Part shown: one piece after another, positions 63,786-64,000 of the stretch
How positions within the stretch are numbered: position 1 is the first letter of the stretch
How the letters are laid out: every line of letters starts with the position of its first letter
From: Fuerstiella marisgermanici
GTDB lineage: Bacteria; Planctomycetota; Planctomycetia; Planctomycetales; Planctomycetaceae
Direction: 5' to 3'
Length of the DNA: 64,000 nucleotides
Assembly: GCF_001983935.1 (NCBI RefSeq)
Contig: NZ_CP017641.1
Coordinates: 620,001-684,000 of the forward strand
Program-made: the position numbers and the translations under genes
Notes under the pieces: generated by a model
Database searches by the model: none
Told to the model about the DNA's origin: nothing
The model's input: the letters and a program-made list of their open reading frames with translations, nothing else

Positions 63786-64000
63786 TCCGCACAGGCTACA
63801 AGAGCTTCGCGATTTTCGGGTCGACGTAGACAGCGTCGTTCGCATCACCGATAAGAGCCCCCTGCAAGTCAGTTCACGGGGTGGCTGTTTAGGACGAAAG
63901 GGAATCATTTTCCAAGTGAATGGTTGAAGCACCCAAATACCGCACGCCCTCAGAATATTTCGGCTCGTCAAACCGGACATTACATCTACAACGGGAGATC

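Noticed and set aside
63796-63873. Short minus-strand frame ending GDANDAVYVDPKIAKLL near the window end
   Set aside because: The amino-acid composition looks protein-like, but the frame is closed by a stop only about 25 codons upstream and has no credible start. It could be a gene remnant, but the evidence is too thin to list.

Overview
The window reads as chromosome of a planctomycete (Planctomycetota, Planctomycetales-like). No rRNA, tRNA, IS element, prophage or CRISPR array was recognised. The assignment rests on lineage-typical families seen together: a DUF1559 pilin-like secreted protein, a planctomycete-type dihaem cytochrome c, an ECF sigma factor overlapping a Ser/Thr kinase-WD40 gene, a 3,599-residue secreted protein with an LExLExRxLL N-terminal signature, Tat-exported Gfo/Idh and M19 enzymes, DUF1080, and several FG-GAP/ASPIC-UnbV proteins.

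Layout. 1-8.6 kb is mostly metabolism on the plus strand: the end of deoC, a PaaK-like adenylating ligase, the dihaem protein, a ROK sugar kinase, then Ppx/GppA and Ppk1 (polyphosphate breakdown and synthesis). 8.6-15.0 kb is a tightly packed plus-strand operon: FG-GAP/UnbV protein, TPR protein, second FG-GAP/UnbV protein, and a divergent Amt/Rh-like membrane protein that has lost the twin-histidine pore. On the minus strand beyond it lie a small lipoprotein, a DUF1559 protein and a 978-residue protein in which TPR and FG-GAP/UnbV halves are fused. This set is the best candidate for an undescribed membrane system. 20.3-23.0 kb encodes an exported helical protein of unknown role and a sulfatase-fold protein without a recognisable active site.

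23-38 kb is a mixed block, mainly exported hydrolases: an esterase, a ceramidase-like protein, a GH32/43-like propeller, an M19 dipeptidase, a C45-type acyltransferase/hydrolase, an alpha/beta hydrolase and a PHP/CehA-like metallohydrolase. Between them lie an HPP membrane protein, an L7/L12-like membrane microprotein, an RbfA-like gene with its own terminator, GpsA and two small paralogues. 37.5-42.4 kb is regulatory: an XRE-NTF2 fusion divergent from the ECF sigma/Ser-Thr kinase pair, with nested inverted repeats in the shared promoter region. 42.8-53.6 kb is the giant surface protein gene, including four tandem 309-bp repeats.

53.7-64 kb holds hflK-hflC-vanZ-like, a degenerate pyridine-nucleotide oxidoreductase-like gene, an RluA-family pseudouridine synthase, a Tat-exported Gfo/Idh/MocA protein, a eukaryote-type UMP-CMP kinase fused to an extra N-terminal domain, and a DUF1080 protein. 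Family calls come from reading motifs by eye; no database search was run.
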